From Desulfobacterales bacterium (lineage in GTDB: Bacteria > Desulfobacterota > Desulfobacteria > Desulfobacterales > JAFDDL01), in the NCBI GenBank assembly GCA_034003325.1, contig JAVEYW010000007.1, positions 62,001 to 126,000 of the forward strand: a stretch of DNA of 64,000 bases. Direction: 5' to 3'. How positions within the stretch are numbered: the first letter of the stretch is position 1; each line of letters starts with the position of its first letter. Positions 24,177 through 34,137 of this stretch are shown here, piece by piece. The position numbers and the translations under genes are program-made. The notes under the pieces are model-generated. The model saw only the letters and a list, made by a program, of their open reading frames with translations. It made no database searches and was not told where the DNA came from.

Positions 24177-24213
24177 GCCAACATGAGCATTGCGGCTTTT
24201 CCTCAGGATGTTT
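24177..24213. repeat. 37-bp direct repeat, right copy, flanking HepT/MntA
   Basis: Same sequence as 23406-23442 with three mismatches. It lies about 90 bases upstream of the mntA start on the minus strand. Confidence 0.8.
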
Positions 24214-24281
24214 TTGTTGGGTATTTATCTCCTTAAGCCTGATTGCCAAAGGGCGCGAAAAAGCAGTCCGCACAAAGCCCT

Positions 24282-24335
24282 GCAAATTTTGTCTGCAAAT
24301 TTTGTCTTGACAGGGTGGGCATTATCATTTAATAG
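24282..24335 (+). promoter_or_regulatory. rplM-rpsI promoter with tandem 13-bp repeat
   Basis: GCAAATTTTGTCT is repeated in tandem (24282-24294, 24295-24307) and runs into TTGACA (24307-24312). After a 17-base spacer comes TAATAG (24330-24335). The design, a tandem repeat overlapping the -35, is the same as at the nikM promoter. Confidence 0.7.
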
Positions 24336-24375
24336 AGTCGGATTCTTACAAAGAGGATAAAGAGGAGCGAGCCTT

Positions 24376-24810
24376 GTGAAAAAATATACGTATAGTGCAA
24401 AAGATTCCGATAATCAGGGCAAATGGCTGGTCGTCGACGCAAAAGACGCCGTGCTCGGCCGTTTGGCAACTGCCATAGCCTCCCGTTTGAGAGGCAAGCA
24501 TAATCCCATGTACACCCCCCACGCCGATACCGGTGACAGCGTCATCGTTGTCAACGCGGAAAAAATCGTTATGACCGGTCGAAAACTTGAACAAAAAAAT
24601 TATTACCGGCACAGCGGATATATGGGCGGATTAAAAACCATAACAGCCAAAAAATTAATTGAAAAAAGACCGGAAGATGTGATTCGGTTCGCTGTGAAAG
24701 GGATGTTGCCGAAAAACAAATTAGGGCGACGGCTGTATAAAAAATTGCATGTTTATGCCGGTGAGAACCATCCGCATACCGCGCAACAGCCCGAAGCGGT
24801 AACCATTTAA
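24376..24810 (+). CDS. rplM: 50S ribosomal protein L13
   Basis: 144 residues from a GTG at 24376 with AGAGGAG upstream. Typical L13 features are '[25 protein letters not shown]' (residues about 17-41), '[15 protein letters not shown]' and '[24 protein letters not shown]'. It binds 23S rRNA early in assembly. It pairs with rpsI, the conserved two-gene ribosomal operon, and a tandem-repeat promoter lies 40 bases upstream. Confidence 0.98.
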   Translation: MKKYTYSAKDSDNQGKWLVVDAKDAVLGRLATAIASRLRGKHNPMYTPHADTGDSVIVVNAEKIVMTGRKLEQKNYYRHSGYMGGLKTITAKKLIEKRPEDVIRFAVKGMLPKNKLGRRLYKKLHVYAGENHPHTAQQPEAVTI

Positions 24811-24852
24811 TTCATCCGAATCAACTTAATTTGATAAAAACTGGGGTTAGTT

Positions 24853-25245
24853 ATGACGCAAGAAAATTATTATGCCACCGGAAGACGAAAAAGCGCTACC
24901 GCCAAAACATGGATAAAAGCCGGGTCCGGTCAGATTATCGTAAATGGCCGGAATATAGATGACTATTTCACATTTGAAACGGCCAAAACCATTACGTTAC
25001 AACCGCTCGTGCTTACCAATAATCGAGATTCAATTGATGTGCGGGTCAGCGTGACCGGCGGCGGCATCACCGGACAAGCCGGTGCCATTCGCCACGGTAT
25101 CACCCGTGCGCTGATGGTAATGGACCCGGATCTTCGCCCGGCCCTTAAAAAAGCCGGTTTTGTCACACGGGACCCCAGAGCCAAAGAGCGAAAAAAATAC
25201 GGACAAAAAGGCGCCCGCGCCCGGTTCCAGTTCTCCAAACGTTAA
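24853..25245 (+). CDS. rpsI: 30S ribosomal protein S9
   Basis: 130 residues with the N-terminal '[16 protein letters not shown]' and the basic C-terminal tail ending in '[17 protein letters not shown]', whose final Lys-Arg reaches the decoding-site tRNA. Follows rplM by 42 bases, with a terminator after it. Confidence 0.98.
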   Translation: MTQENYYATGRRKSATAKTWIKAGSGQIIVNGRNIDDYFTFETAKTITLQPLVLTNNRDSIDVRVSVTGGGITGQAGAIRHGITRALMVMDPDLRPALKKAGFVTRDPRAKERKKYGQKGARARFQFSKR

Positions 25246-25271
25246 ACCCTTGTTTCATCCTTCGCATCATT

Positions 25272-25311
25272 CAAAAGGGACTGAGGACTTCCTCCTCTTT
25301 CCCTTTTTTTT
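25272..25311 (+). terminator. intrinsic terminator after rpsI
   Basis: AAAGGGA...GAGGA pairs with TCCTC...TCCCTTT around a short loop, followed by a run of eight T. The T run overlaps the end of the convergent receiver gene. Confidence 0.8.
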
Positions 25312-25675
25312 AACCTGCGCGGGCAAGAATTTCCTTAATGGCTTTATCCAGCGCATCCGTGTCCAGCGGTTTGTTGAAGAAATAGCTGGCCTTAAGATCA
25401 CGGGCTTGACGGGCCAAATCCTTATCCCCATGGCCGGTTACCACAATCACCTCCGCGGCCGGCGCCAGGTCTTTAATTTGCCGTAAAACGGCAAACCCAT
25501 CTTTCCCGGGCATTTTGATATCGGTCAACACGATGGGCGGTTGCTCCCGCCTGAAAATTTCCAGGCCGCTTTTTTCGCTCTCCGCCGTTAACACCTCGTA
25601 TCCGCAGGCGGTTAAAAACAAACTGAGCATCTGCAGAGTGGGTCGCTCATCATCGATAATCAGTATTTTGGTCAT
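25310..25675 (-). CDS. single-domain response regulator of the hydrogenase-sensor operon
   Basis: 121 residues, a lone receiver domain with acidic pocket 'ILIIDDE', phospho-acceptor Asp in 'IVLTDIKMPGKDG' (about D53), 'VVTGHG' and Lys in 'FFNKPLD'. There is no output domain, so it must act through protein contact or phosphotransfer. It is the last gene after small subunit, large subunit and PAS kinase. The 124-base gap to the kinase is filled mostly by a heptad repeat. A cognate DNA-binding regulator is not in this window. Confidence 0.9.
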   Translation of the reverse strand: MTKILIIDDERPTLQMLSLFLTACGYEVLTAESEKSGLEIFRREQPPIVLTDIKMPGKDGFAVLRQIKDLAPAAEVIVVTGHGDKDLARQARDLKASYFFNKPLDTDALDKAIKEILARAG

Positions 25676-25692
25676 TATGGTGCTTCTTTCTA

Positions 25693-25783
25693 AGCTGATA
25701 GCTGATAGTTGATAGCTGATAGCTGATAGTTGATAGCTGATAGCTGATAGCTGATAGCTGATAGTTGATAGCTGATAGTTGAT
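25693..25783. repeat. 13-unit heptad tandem repeat (AGCTGAT/AGTTGAT)
   Basis: Thirteen uninterrupted 7-base units, nine AGCTGAT and four AGTTGAT, between the histidine kinase stop and the receiver gene start. Same unit as at 12550-12661. Confidence 0.95.
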
Positions 25784-25799
25784 AGCTAAAGGTTAATGG

Positions 25800-27947
25800 C
25801 TAACCGCTCCTTGCAAACCTGAGTTCAAAGCGCGTTCCCTTACCGACCTTGCTGTTAACGATAATGGTTCCGCCGTAACTGCGCACAATACCATAAGTGA
25901 TGGCAAGGCCAAGCCCCATGCCCTTTCCCACCTCCTTGGTGGTAAAAAAGGGTTCAAAAATTTTCTCCACCGCCTCATCGGGAATGCCAACACCGGTATC
26001 TTCGACGGCACAGAACACATCCTCGCCATCGGTATAGGTCTGCACCATGATCTTCCGGTCTTTGCTGCTCTCGCTGCTGTTGCCCGGCAATTGCTCAATG
26101 GCATCGCGGGCATTGCTGACCAGGTTGAACACCACCTGTTCCATGCGGTTATGATTGGCCAATATCGTCGGCAACGCAACATCGAGATCATAAACGACAC
26201 GGATATTATTTAAAATGAGCTGCTGCCCAATAATCTGCATCACATTGGTAATAACGGTATTGAGGTTCACCGGCTCCTTTTTGAAATCCGGCCGTCTGCC
26301 GAATTCGCGCAACCGGTTGATGATGTCGGAGGCTCGCTGCACCTGGGACGTGACCGCCGAGGCCACCCGGTCCAAGTCCTCGGGACTAACCGTCTTGCCT
26401 TGGGCGATCAGGCGCTTGAGATAATCGTTGCCGATTTTAATGGCATTCAGCGGTTGGGTCAGTTCATGGGCGATGCCGGCCGACATTTCACCCAGCGTTT
26501 TCATTTTGCTCGACTGAAAGAGTTGCGCATCCCGCTCAATGGCTTCCGTGATGTCGGTAGCCGCCAGAATGATGGCCTGCCGGTCCCCGTATTTAATGGG
26601 ACAGGCTTTGACCCGTAAATAGAACGGCGTGCCGTCCTTTTTGCGATGGCGTGTTTTTTGCTCGATCAAACAGCCGGTTAACCCGTTTTCTTCCACATCC
26701 ATGCCCAGGCCTTGCTCCGGAGGAAGTTCAAATTCACCTAACTCACTGAAATAGCGGCCAAGCAACTCGTCCTTTTCGTAGCCGTAAGTCTCGATCGCCG
26801 ACGGATTGACATCCAGGATTTTTTGCGTGGCGGGATCAAGGACAAAAATAGGGTTGGGGCCGCTATCAAACAAAGAGCGATATTTTTCCTCGGAATCGTG
26901 CAGGGCGGCCTCCGCGGCCTTTCGCTCGGTGATATCGAGAAAAGCACCGCTGATAAAGTCGATGTTTCCGCTGGCATCGCAAACAATCTGGCTGCTGGCC
27001 TGAATCCATAGGGAATCACCATCTTTTTTCCGAATACGATATTCTCGAATGTACTGGCGGTCACCCTTGAGGGCCTTAACGAATTTTGATTTTGCAATCT
27101 CCCGATCTTCGGCAAGAATCAAATCCGGCCATTTGAGCTTTCGGGATAGAAAGTCTTCTTTGCTGTAACCCGTCATCGCTTCGATCTTATTATCAAAAAA
27201 GTCTATCGATCCATCCACATAGGATTTAAACACGATATTGGGAATGTTGTTCAGCAATAACCGGTAATTCCGCTCACTTTCCTTCAGGGCCTGTTCGGAC
27301 CGCCGTTTGTCCGTGATGTCGGAGGCAATGCATAAAACGCCGTTCAAAACCCCGTCCGTGTCCCGTAACGGGTTGATGGACAGCGTCACCGGGAAGGTGT
27401 GGCCGTCTTTATGCACATAGGTCCATTCAAGCTGCTCGTGCCACCCCAGCTTGGCATATAAGAAAAAGACGTCCATTCCCTGCATCGCTTCTTGAAATTC
27501 GGCAATCAGTGCTTCAGCACGCGCCTCAATTTCATTGGGCAGATGAAAAATAAGCGGGGTTTGAAGGCCAATCACCTCCCGTGCCTTGTAACCGAGCAGG
27601 TTTTCCGCCCCCCGGTTAAAAACGATAATCGTGCCGGTTCGGTCCGTGGCGAGAATGGCGATATTGGCGGCGGAATCGAGCACGGCCTTTCGCTGAGCGT
27701 TGGCCACCTGAAAGCGCGCCAGTATGCGTTCGGTTTCTTCAAACTGCTTGACCACCAAGCTGGCGGTGATTTCGGCCGACTCGCGGGAGGTGCGTATTTC
27801 TTCTTTAAAAATCTCGTTTTCCACGATCAGGTGCTGCAATGGGCAATGCGCGGCATCAAACAGGAGGCAGCAGCTTTCGGGCCAATGGCGCCCGGGGTAA
27901 ATGGAAGGGCGCTTTTGCGTCTCCGATAATGAGGATAGCGTTATCAT
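25800..27947 (-). CDS. soluble PAS histidine kinase, probable H2-sensor partner
   Basis: 715 residues with no membrane segments. After an N-terminal helical part ('[15 protein letters not shown]') come three PAS domains (about 85-205, 215-335 and 345-470: '[23 protein letters not shown]', '[19 protein letters not shown]', '[14 protein letters not shown]'). A HisKA domain with '[17 protein letters not shown]' (phospho-His) and an HATPase_c with '[12 protein letters not shown]', '[12 protein letters not shown]' and '[15 protein letters not shown]' follow. It starts 27 bases after the hydrogenase large subunit. The order matches HupUV/HoxBC H2 sensors that signal to a PAS kinase of the HoxJ type. 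That it reads out this hydrogenase is inference from the operon. Confidence 0.9.
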   Translation of the reverse strand: MITLSSLSETQKRPSIYPGRHWPESCCLLFDAAHCPLQHLIVENEIFKEEIRTSRESAEITASLVVKQFEETERILARFQVANAQRKAVLDSAANIAILATDRTGTIIVFNRGAENLLGYKAREVIGLQTPLIFHLPNEIEARAEALIAEFQEAMQGMDVFFLYAKLGWHEQLEWTYVHKDGHTFPVTLSINPLRDTDGVLNGVLCIASDITDKRRSEQALKESERNYRLLLNNIPNIVFKSYVDGSIDFFDNKIEAMTGYSKEDFLSRKLKWPDLILAEDREIAKSKFVKALKGDRQYIREYRIRKKDGDSLWIQASSQIVCDASGNIDFISGAFLDITERKAAEAALHDSEEKYRSLFDSGPNPIFVLDPATQKILDVNPSAIETYGYEKDELLGRYFSELGEFELPPEQGLGMDVEENGLTGCLIEQKTRHRKKDGTPFYLRVKACPIKYGDRQAIILAATDITEAIERDAQLFQSSKMKTLGEMSAGIAHELTQPLNAIKIGNDYLKRLIAQGKTVSPEDLDRVASAVTSQVQRASDIINRLREFGRRPDFKKEPVNLNTVITNVMQIIGQQLILNNIRVVYDLDVALPTILANHNRMEQVVFNLVSNARDAIEQLPGNSSESSKDRKIMVQTYTDGEDVFCAVEDTGVGIPDEAVEKIFEPFFTTKEVGKGMGLGLAITYGIVRSYGGTIIVNSKVGKGTRFELRFARSG

Positions 27948-27974
27948 CGCATCGACACCTTTGGGACTTTTTCT

Positions 27975-29480
27975 TTATCTTAAATCGACGGCATGCACCG
28001 TGCACACCAGGCACGGATCAAAGGAACGCACGATTTGTTCGACCGCCACCGGGTCGTCCGGATCATGAACCCGGGTGCCGATAATCGCCTGCTCGCAGGG
28101 CCCATGCACGCCTTTGGCGTCCATGGGGGATGCATTCCAGGCCGTGGGCGTAATCACCTGGTAGTTGGCAACCTTTCCGTCCTCAATCCTTACCCAATGC
28201 CCCAAAATGCCGCGGGAGGCCAGCACCAGGCCGTATCCCTTTGCGGCATCACTGACCGGATAATCCTGGAAAAAAGTGGAGCTGCAATCGGCCATTTCTC
28301 TCAACCACTGTTCAATGGCGGGTAACAAGAGGGCCGGCCGCACCAACCGGGCAAACTCCCGCAGAAACACACTGGCCCCTATCGTGCGATTCAATTCAAC
28401 AAAAAGAGGCATGCCGGCCACCAGCAAGTCGGCCAGCGGGCCGGTTTCCGCCGGTTTCCCGTTGTATCGGGGGGCTTTTGCCCAGGAGTATTTGCGGCCG
28501 CCGGCATCGTCCAGATCGGGCATGGTTCGGCCTTCGAACGGATGGCTGGTGGTACCGTGGTAAAACGCGCAGGAAATATCTTCGGCAATGTGCTGTTGAT
28601 CAAAGGGCGATAGGCCATCCGAAGAAAAGAGCCCGGACGGCAAAAACGAATTGCCGCCGCCAACCCCTTTTACGTGCGTTTGCGCCGGCAGTTCCGGCCC
28701 GCCGCAACTGATAAAGGTCTCGCATCCGCGGCCGAGTTGATCCAGCCCGGCACTTAAGGCGAATTGAATAAAAAAGCCAAGCTCACTTTGTTGATGCAAG
28801 GGGGACTCGCCGAGCCAAGCCTCCAGATCCTTTCGGGTGATTACTTCTTGCCAGCGGGCAATGGTGCATCCGAGCACCCGCCGTTCATACCATTTTACAA
28901 AATTCCGCAGAATATGGCGACACTGGAAAATATCATTGCTGCTCGGCACGGAAACAACACCGCCGGGCACCATAAAAGAGGAATGGGGCCATTGACCACC
29001 CAGAATAGCGATAATTTCGATTATTTTTTTTGTTTCCTGAACAATCTGAATGGTGCTTTCGCCTTTCAACACGCGAAAGCGGTGCAAGGCTTCACCATGC
29101 ATGGGATGGTCTTTATAAGGAGTTCGGGTGCAATCCGGCATGAACAATAAAAAAAAATGCCGCAGATCATTTTGAATATGCTCAACCAGTAACGTCACAT
29201 TGCGCAACCGCTGCGCATTATCCGGCACGCGGACGGAAAAAGCCATATCCAGCGCCTTGGCAGCCGCGTTCAAGTGAGCAGTGGTGCAAATACCGCAGAT
29301 TCTAGGCGTTATGACAAGACTGTCCAGCGGCGCCCGGCCCGTCATCAGATTTTCAATGCCCCGATACAAGGTGCCGACACTGCGGGCATCCGTGACCCGG
29401 TGGTTCTCATCCAGTTCAAAATGAATCTCGATGTCGCCTTCCACCCGGTTCAACGGGAGTATCTTCTTTATAATTGTCAT
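27975..29480 (-). CDS. [NiFe] hydrogenase large subunit, sensor-type
   Basis: 501 residues with intact Ni ligands: L1 'RICGICTTAH' (C62, C65, H69) and L2 'DPCLVCTVH' (C490, C493, H496). The chain ends only five residues after His496. Most catalytic hydrogenases carry a 15 or more residue C-terminal peptide that a protease removes; regulatory H2 sensors lack it. Together with no Tat signal on the small subunit and the downstream PAS kinase, this favours a cytoplasmic regulatory (group 2-type) hydrogenase. Alternatives are a group 1h-like cytoplasmic uptake enzyme. It lies 78 bases after the small subunit. Confidence 0.88.
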   Translation of the reverse strand: MTIIKKILPLNRVEGDIEIHFELDENHRVTDARSVGTLYRGIENLMTGRAPLDSLVITPRICGICTTAHLNAAAKALDMAFSVRVPDNAQRLRNVTLLVEHIQNDLRHFFLLFMPDCTRTPYKDHPMHGEALHRFRVLKGESTIQIVQETKKIIEIIAILGGQWPHSSFMVPGGVVSVPSSNDIFQCRHILRNFVKWYERRVLGCTIARWQEVITRKDLEAWLGESPLHQQSELGFFIQFALSAGLDQLGRGCETFISCGGPELPAQTHVKGVGGGNSFLPSGLFSSDGLSPFDQQHIAEDISCAFYHGTTSHPFEGRTMPDLDDAGGRKYSWAKAPRYNGKPAETGPLADLLVAGMPLFVELNRTIGASVFLREFARLVRPALLLPAIEQWLREMADCSSTFFQDYPVSDAAKGYGLVLASRGILGHWVRIEDGKVANYQVITPTAWNASPMDAKGVHGPCEQAIIGTRVHDPDDPVAVEQIVRSFDPCLVCTVHAVDLR

Positions 29481-29558
29481 GGGGTTTCATTCACTCCGAG
29501 TGGTTATTCCTCGCGTTTGACGGCAAGAACGCAACGCATTGGGTTGCATGTAAAATGA

Positions 29559-30497
29559 TCAGATACCGGTCTTGCGCTTTATGAGTCTCTTCGGCGCAGC
29601 GGCGGCGGCCATTCCCTTATAGGCCATGTAATGGGCCCGGCTGACGCCATCGGGCAACTCAATGGGAATGCCTTCGATATTGCGGGTCTCAAAAAACGGG
29701 TACAGGTGGGGAAAATCCGGACTCGTGCACCCAAAGCAGGGAACCCCCACCCGTGTTTTGGACGACCGGCGATTCCACAGGGCCTTGTTGCACGGCCCGG
29801 TTACCAGCGGGCCATGGCATCCCATATAAAAAAACAGGCACCCTTTTTCACCGAATTTTTTTTCCTCCACCCGGTATTCATGATACTCGTTACGGGTACA
29901 CCCCTGATGCACCATGATGCCGTACCAGTCAACGGGCGTATTGTAGTGCCCCAGGGTTAAGGGCGCCTCTTCAGCTATCGCGGAAAGTGTGCCGACCATC
30001 ACATCGCAATGACAGGGACACCCCGGTAAATTGATAACGGGGTAATCGGCGAATGAACGCCATTGCTGGCCCAAAAGCCCGCCCATTTCCCATTTGGTAA
30101 ATTGCAGGCCACCCGCCATGGTGGGGCTGTCAATGCCGATACCGCCGAAACTGGCGCAGGTTCCCACCGCGATCACATACCGCGCTTTTTGAGCCAATGC
30201 CTTGATGATGTCTTTTTTCGGACCGCCGGGCAACATGTCAAAGCGGCCGGTACCGTTAGGACCGTGAATCACCGCCCCCTCGACGCATAATATATCGAGG
30301 CGTTGCTCTCCGGATAAAATTCGCCGGTTGAGATCCTCGACCACCGCGGGCCTAGCCATCCAAAGGGCCTGGTGCCAGAGAATATCAATGCCCAACGATT
30401 CGAAGAGTTGAATGATGTCAGGGGTTTCCGCGTTGAAGAGCGACCAGGTATCGCCGCCGCAACTGCCGCCTTGAATCCAATAAAGCGTCTTGGCCAT
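29559..30497 (-). CDS. [NiFe] hydrogenase small subunit with Cys-to-Asp at the proximal cluster
   Basis: 312 residues from ATG 30497 (GGGGAA 9 bases upstream; a frame open to 30623 adds a head with no conserved features). No Tat signal is present. The first proximal-cluster motif, usually CxxC, reads C13-G-G-D16. The other two proximal ligands are present ('GTCASFGG', 'LPGCPCHC'), as are the medial and distal cluster Cys and His residues ('HQGCTRNEYHEY', 'GCLFFYMGCHGP', 'VPCFGCTSPDFPH'). An Asp ligand at the proximal cluster is established for the actinobacterial-type (group 1h) enzyme of Ralstonia. It passes electrons between the NiFe site and a partner. First gene of the sensor operon. Confidence 0.88.
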   Translation of the reverse strand: MAKTLYWIQGGSCGGDTWSLFNAETPDIIQLFESLGIDILWHQALWMARPAVVEDLNRRILSGEQRLDILCVEGAVIHGPNGTGRFDMLPGGPKKDIIKALAQKARYVIAVGTCASFGGIGIDSPTMAGGLQFTKWEMGGLLGQQWRSFADYPVINLPGCPCHCDVMVGTLSAIAEEAPLTLGHYNTPVDWYGIMVHQGCTRNEYHEYRVEEKKFGEKGCLFFYMGCHGPLVTGPCNKALWNRRSSKTRVGVPCFGCTSPDFPHLYPFFETRNIEGIPIELPDGVSRAHYMAYKGMAAAAAPKRLIKRKTGI

Positions 30498-30809
30498 GGC
30501 ATAAATTCCCCGAGAGTTGATGAGAAATGATTTTGATATTAACCCAACGCGTTTGGCGCTGCAACCATTCATTGTCACCTTCAAGAAACCGTACTCGGAG
30601 CTGTTCATCACCGATGGTATCACAAAGGGCAGTGTTTAACCCCGTAAACGTGAACGTACACATGCTCGTGCACGGTTATGGAATGGCTGTTCTCCCAACG
30701 GGAAAACAAAATAGAACTTGACTAAATCCCCCCATAATTCATAAGTAATAGCCCTGCAAAAAGCACACGGAACATTCAAAATACAATAGAGTTACCCGGA
30801 GGAAACCTT
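30498..30809. other. divergent intergenic region, hydrogenase / serC
   Basis: About 310 bases between divergent genes. It holds a GTGAACGTACACATGCTCGTGCACG-like segment (30651-30675), similar to one at 42784-42803. I see no gene. The serC promoter may be TTGACT (near 30716) with a weak -10; this is not certain. Confidence 0.4.
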
Positions 30810-31898
30810 ATGACGGAACATCGAATATACAATTTTAACGCCGGACCGGCTGCCTTGCCGGTATCGGTTCTGGAAGAGATTCAAGCATCCTTTTTAAATT
30901 TCAAGGGATCGGGCATGTCAATCGTGGAAGTCAGCCATCGCTCCAAATGGTTCGATGACGTCATCAACGACGCCGTGACGCGAATTAAACGCCTGTTATC
31001 CCTTTCCGACGATTTTGACGTCCTCTTCCTGCAGGGCGGCGCCAGCACTCAGTTTTTCATGATCCCCATGAATCTCTTGCCGCCGAACCAATCCGCCGAT
31101 TACGTCAACACCGGCACCTGGGCCACCAAGGCCATCAAAGAGGTCAAAATTCAGGGTAAATCCGTCCGGGTGGCCGCCTCATCGGAAGACCGGAATTTTT
31201 GTTATATTCCCAAAAACATTTCGTTCAGTCCGGATGCCGCCTATGTCCATATCACCACCAACAACACCATCAAAGGCACCCAGTGGGCGACCATGCCGAA
31301 TACGGGCAATGTCCCCCTGGTGGCGGATATGTCTTCGGATATTTTAAGCCGGCCCTTTGATCCCAACCCCTTTGGTCTCATTTATGCCGGTGCGCAAAAA
31401 AACATGGGACCCGCCGGGGTCTGTGTCGTCATTATTCGAAAGGACATGCTGGCAAGAGTGCCCGAAAATCTGCCGACCATGCTGAAATACACCACGTTTG
31501 CAGCCGACAACTCCATGTACAACACGCCGCCGTGCTTTGCCGTCTATACGGTTCAACTGGTCACCAAGTGGCTTGAAGAGGAAATCGGGGGGTTGGATAA
31601 AATGTCCCAGCTGAACGATCGAAAAGCCAATGCCCTCTACGGCTATATGGATGCCACCGAATTTTACAGGGCAACGGCCGATCCGGACAGCCGCTCGAAA
31701 ATGAATGTCACGTTCCGGCTGCCTACGGAGGAGCTTGAAAAACGGTTTATTGAAGCGGCCGGGAAAAACGGGTTCGGCGGTCTAAAAGGCCATCGGTCGG
31801 TCGGCGGATGCCGTGCCTCCATATACAATCCCACGCCCTTAAAGGCCGTTGAAGCGCTCGTTGATTTTATGAAAACGTTTGAAAAAGAAAACGGTTAA
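30810..31898 (+). CDS. serC: phosphoserine aminotransferase
   Basis: 362 residues of PLP fold type I: 'YNFNAGPAALPVSVLEEIQ' start, 'GGASTQFFMIPMNLL' and the PLP Lys in 'GLIYAGAQKNMGPAGV' (about K196), with 'GGCRASIYNP' near the end. It transaminates 3-phosphohydroxypyruvate to phosphoserine in serine synthesis and can act in pyridoxal synthesis. GGAGGAAACC precedes the ATG. A good terminator follows at 31921-31948. Confidence 0.97.
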   Translation: MTEHRIYNFNAGPAALPVSVLEEIQASFLNFKGSGMSIVEVSHRSKWFDDVINDAVTRIKRLLSLSDDFDVLFLQGGASTQFFMIPMNLLPPNQSADYVNTGTWATKAIKEVKIQGKSVRVAASSEDRNFCYIPKNISFSPDAAYVHITTNNTIKGTQWATMPNTGNVPLVADMSSDILSRPFDPNPFGLIYAGAQKNMGPAGVCVVIIRKDMLARVPENLPTMLKYTTFAADNSMYNTPPCFAVYTVQLVTKWLEEEIGGLDKMSQLNDRKANALYGYMDATEFYRATADPDSRSKMNVTFRLPTEELEKRFIEAAGKNGFGGLKGHRSVGGCRASIYNPTPLKAVEALVDFMKTFEKENG

Positions 31899-31920
31899 CC
31901 CGTTGAATGCCTCATCAGTA

Positions 31921-31948
31921 AAAAAGGCCTCCATTTGGAGGCCTTTTT
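31921..31948 (+). terminator. intrinsic terminator of serC
   Basis: GGCCTCC and GGAGGCC form a perfect 7-base stem with a 4-base loop, flanked by A and T runs (AAAAA before, TTTTT after). Confidence 0.92.
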
Positions 31949-31985
31949 ATTTCGGGGGGGCACCCGTTACACACGCTAACACACC

Positions 31986-32096
31986 TAATCCGGCAAAGCC
32001 GGAAGCTGGAAGGCTGGGATGCTGGGAGGCATAAAACCATCTTCCACCTTCAGTGAATATACACGCAAAAGCGTGCATATTTCTGATAGAGGGCCT
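31986..32096. repeat. dispersed octad element, copy B
   Basis: CCGGCAAAGCCGG hairpin, GCTGGGAT-type 8-base units and the tail ACACGCAAAAGCGTGCATATT...TGATAGAGGGCCT as in copy A (21886-21990). It lies between convergent serC and ilvD and touches the ilvD stop. Confidence 0.8.
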
Positions 32097-33855
32097 AAAT
32101 ATCAAAAACTGCACCCTTGTCCGCGGAGGTGACATGGGATAAATACCGCGCCAGCCACCCGTGTTTGACCTTGGGTTCAAAGGGCGGCAACTGGGCCATG
32201 CGCCGGGTGAGCGCCACTTCGGGAAGCAGCAGCTCAATCCTTCTGTTTTCGGCATCGATTCGAATGCGATCCCCGGATTGTATGGCCGCAATGGGACCGC
32301 CCGCAGCCGCTTCCGGAGAAATATGGCCGATGCAAAGCCCCCGCGTGCCGCCGGAAAACCGGCCGTCCGTAATGAGCGCGGTTTTCAACCCGGCGCCGGT
32401 AATGGCGGCCGTGGGCGCAAGCATTTCCTGCATGCCGGGGCCGCCCTTGGGGCCCTCATATCGAATGACCACCACATCCCCATCCTTGACCTTGCCCTCA
32501 AGAATTCCGGAAAGCGCCTCTTCCTGGGACTCGTAAAGAACAGCCGGGCCTTCAAATATCATCATGTCCCGTTCCACCCCGGCCAGCTTCACCACGGCAC
32601 CCTTCGGCGCAATATTGCCGAAGAGCACGGCCAGGCCGCCGTCCTTGGTAAATGCGTCTTTCACGGGCCGGATGATGTCTCCATCCGGCGAACCGGCCGG
32701 GCTGACGGCGTCCCCCAGGGTGCCGTAGACCGTTTGGGCCGCAAGCGACACCCCTCCCCCGGCATGAACGGATATTTCCTTTAATATGGTCGGAATACCG
32801 CCTGCTTGGTGGACATCCTCCAGGTGCACATCGGGCCGGGAAGGAGAGACCTTGCAAATGCACGGTGTCCGAGCCGACAATTCGTTGATGCGCGCCAGAT
32901 CATAGGAAACTCCTGCAGCCGAAGCCAGGGCCAGGGTATGGAGCACCGTATTGGTGCTGCCGCCCATGGCCATGTCCGCCATAAAGGCGTTATCGATGGC
33001 CGCCTCGGTAATAATGTCCGCGGGCCGAATATCATTTTCAAGGCAATAGTGAATCACGCCGGCGGCGGCCTTGATCAATGCGATGCGTTCCGGATTTAAC
33101 CGGGTTCGGGTTTTCTCTTCATCAGCCCAGACTTCCGCCGGAATGGTGCCGTTTCCGGGAAGGGCCAGGCCCACGGCCTCAGCCAGGCAATTCATGGAGT
33201 TTGCCGTAAACATGCCCGCGCAGGAGCCGCATCCGGGGCAACTGGTCTCGGCGAGGTCATCGAGTTCTTTTTCCGTCATTTTGCCGATAGCCCGCTTGCC
33301 GACACCTTCGTATACGGTGATAAAATCCCCCCCGGCCTTGCTGGCCAGCATGGGACCGCCGGAAACATAGACGGCCGGAAGGTTCAACCGAGCCATGGCG
33401 TTCAGCATGCCGGGGCCGATCTTGTCACAATTGCCGACTCCGATCCAGGCGTCACACGGGTGCGCCGTAATCACCGATTCGATCTGGTCCGTGATGAGTT
33501 CCCTGGAAGGCAGGGAGTATTTCATCCCGAAATGCCCCATTGCGATTCCATCACAGATGGCTGAGCCGATATGGGCATACCACACGTTAAACCCCAGTTG
33601 TTCCAATTCCCGGCACAGAATATCGCCCAGAACATTCAAATGGGCATGCCCGGGAATGTGGGTGGTATAAGAATTGATCACGGTAACAAACCGTTTTTGA
33701 AAATCCCCCAGACGCCCGATCACACCAGCGGCCTTCATCAGCGCGGCCGGGGGATGCTTTGTCTTTCCCTCCGTAATGATTCGGCTTCCTTTTTTCCTTA
33801 ATGCGTCAATCCCCTCATTAATATACGGGCCGGTTTTTCGGTTTTTCATGTTCAT
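32095..33855 (-). CDS. ilvD: dihydroxy-acid dehydratase
   Basis: 586 residues with the three cluster Cys of the Fe-S dehydratase family: '[17 protein letters not shown]' and '[30 protein letters not shown]', plus '[20 protein letters not shown]' near the end. It converts 2,3-dihydroxy-isovalerate or -methylvalerate to the 2-oxo acids of valine and isoleucine synthesis. Length is normal. It is stand-alone here, with no other ilv genes in the window. The start is MNMKNRKTG... with AAAAACTCC-type sequence upstream. Confidence 0.97.
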   Translation of the reverse strand: MNMKNRKTGPYINEGIDALRKKGSRIITEGKTKHPPAALMKAAGVIGRLGDFQKRFVTVINSYTTHIPGHAHLNVLGDILCRELEQLGFNVWYAHIGSAICDGIAMGHFGMKYSLPSRELITDQIESVITAHPCDAWIGVGNCDKIGPGMLNAMARLNLPAVYVSGGPMLASKAGGDFITVYEGVGKRAIGKMTEKELDDLAETSCPGCGSCAGMFTANSMNCLAEAVGLALPGNGTIPAEVWADEEKTRTRLNPERIALIKAAAGVIHYCLENDIRPADIITEAAIDNAFMADMAMGGSTNTVLHTLALASAAGVSYDLARINELSARTPCICKVSPSRPDVHLEDVHQAGGIPTILKEISVHAGGGVSLAAQTVYGTLGDAVSPAGSPDGDIIRPVKDAFTKDGGLAVLFGNIAPKGAVVKLAGVERDMMIFEGPAVLYESQEEALSGILEGKVKDGDVVVIRYEGPKGGPGMQEMLAPTAAITGAGLKTALITDGRFSGGTRGLCIGHISPEAAAGGPIAAIQSGDRIRIDAENRRIELLLPEVALTRRMAQLPPFEPKVKHGWLARYLSHVTSADKGAVFDI

Positions 33856-34137
33856 AAAAACTCCTTTTTTCGGCCTTTCCCGGGAAAGTGCCCCGTAAGA
33901 CCTATTCGTTAAAACAGATGTCTTTCTTTACGCCCCTGGCCCCGATGAAATCAAGTCCGTAATGAAGTACCGCGCTTGCGAAAAGCCTGACAATGGGATA
34001 TCTGAAGAGCACGCTGCAAGTGCCCACAAGAAAAGGATTGCACCAGCGATGGACCCAAATAATAGAGCGCCTATTACGAATGGGCACTGATTCAACGAGC
34101 CGTTAAAAAGCTTGGGAACAAAAAGGGATCTTGTACC
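33856..34137. other. intergenic region with no recognised gene
   Basis: Contains a 61-codon minus-strand frame (33902-34087) without recognisable features, which I do not call. The AAAGGG before 34138 serves the next gene. Confidence 0.5.

Noticed and set aside
30498-30623. 42-residue N-terminal extension of the hydrogenase small subunit
   Set aside because: No conserved features; the family start (MAKTLYW) has a ribosome site at 30497.
33902-34087. 61-codon minus-strand frame in the ilvD / 34138 gap
   Set aside because: No ribosome site or recognisable motif.
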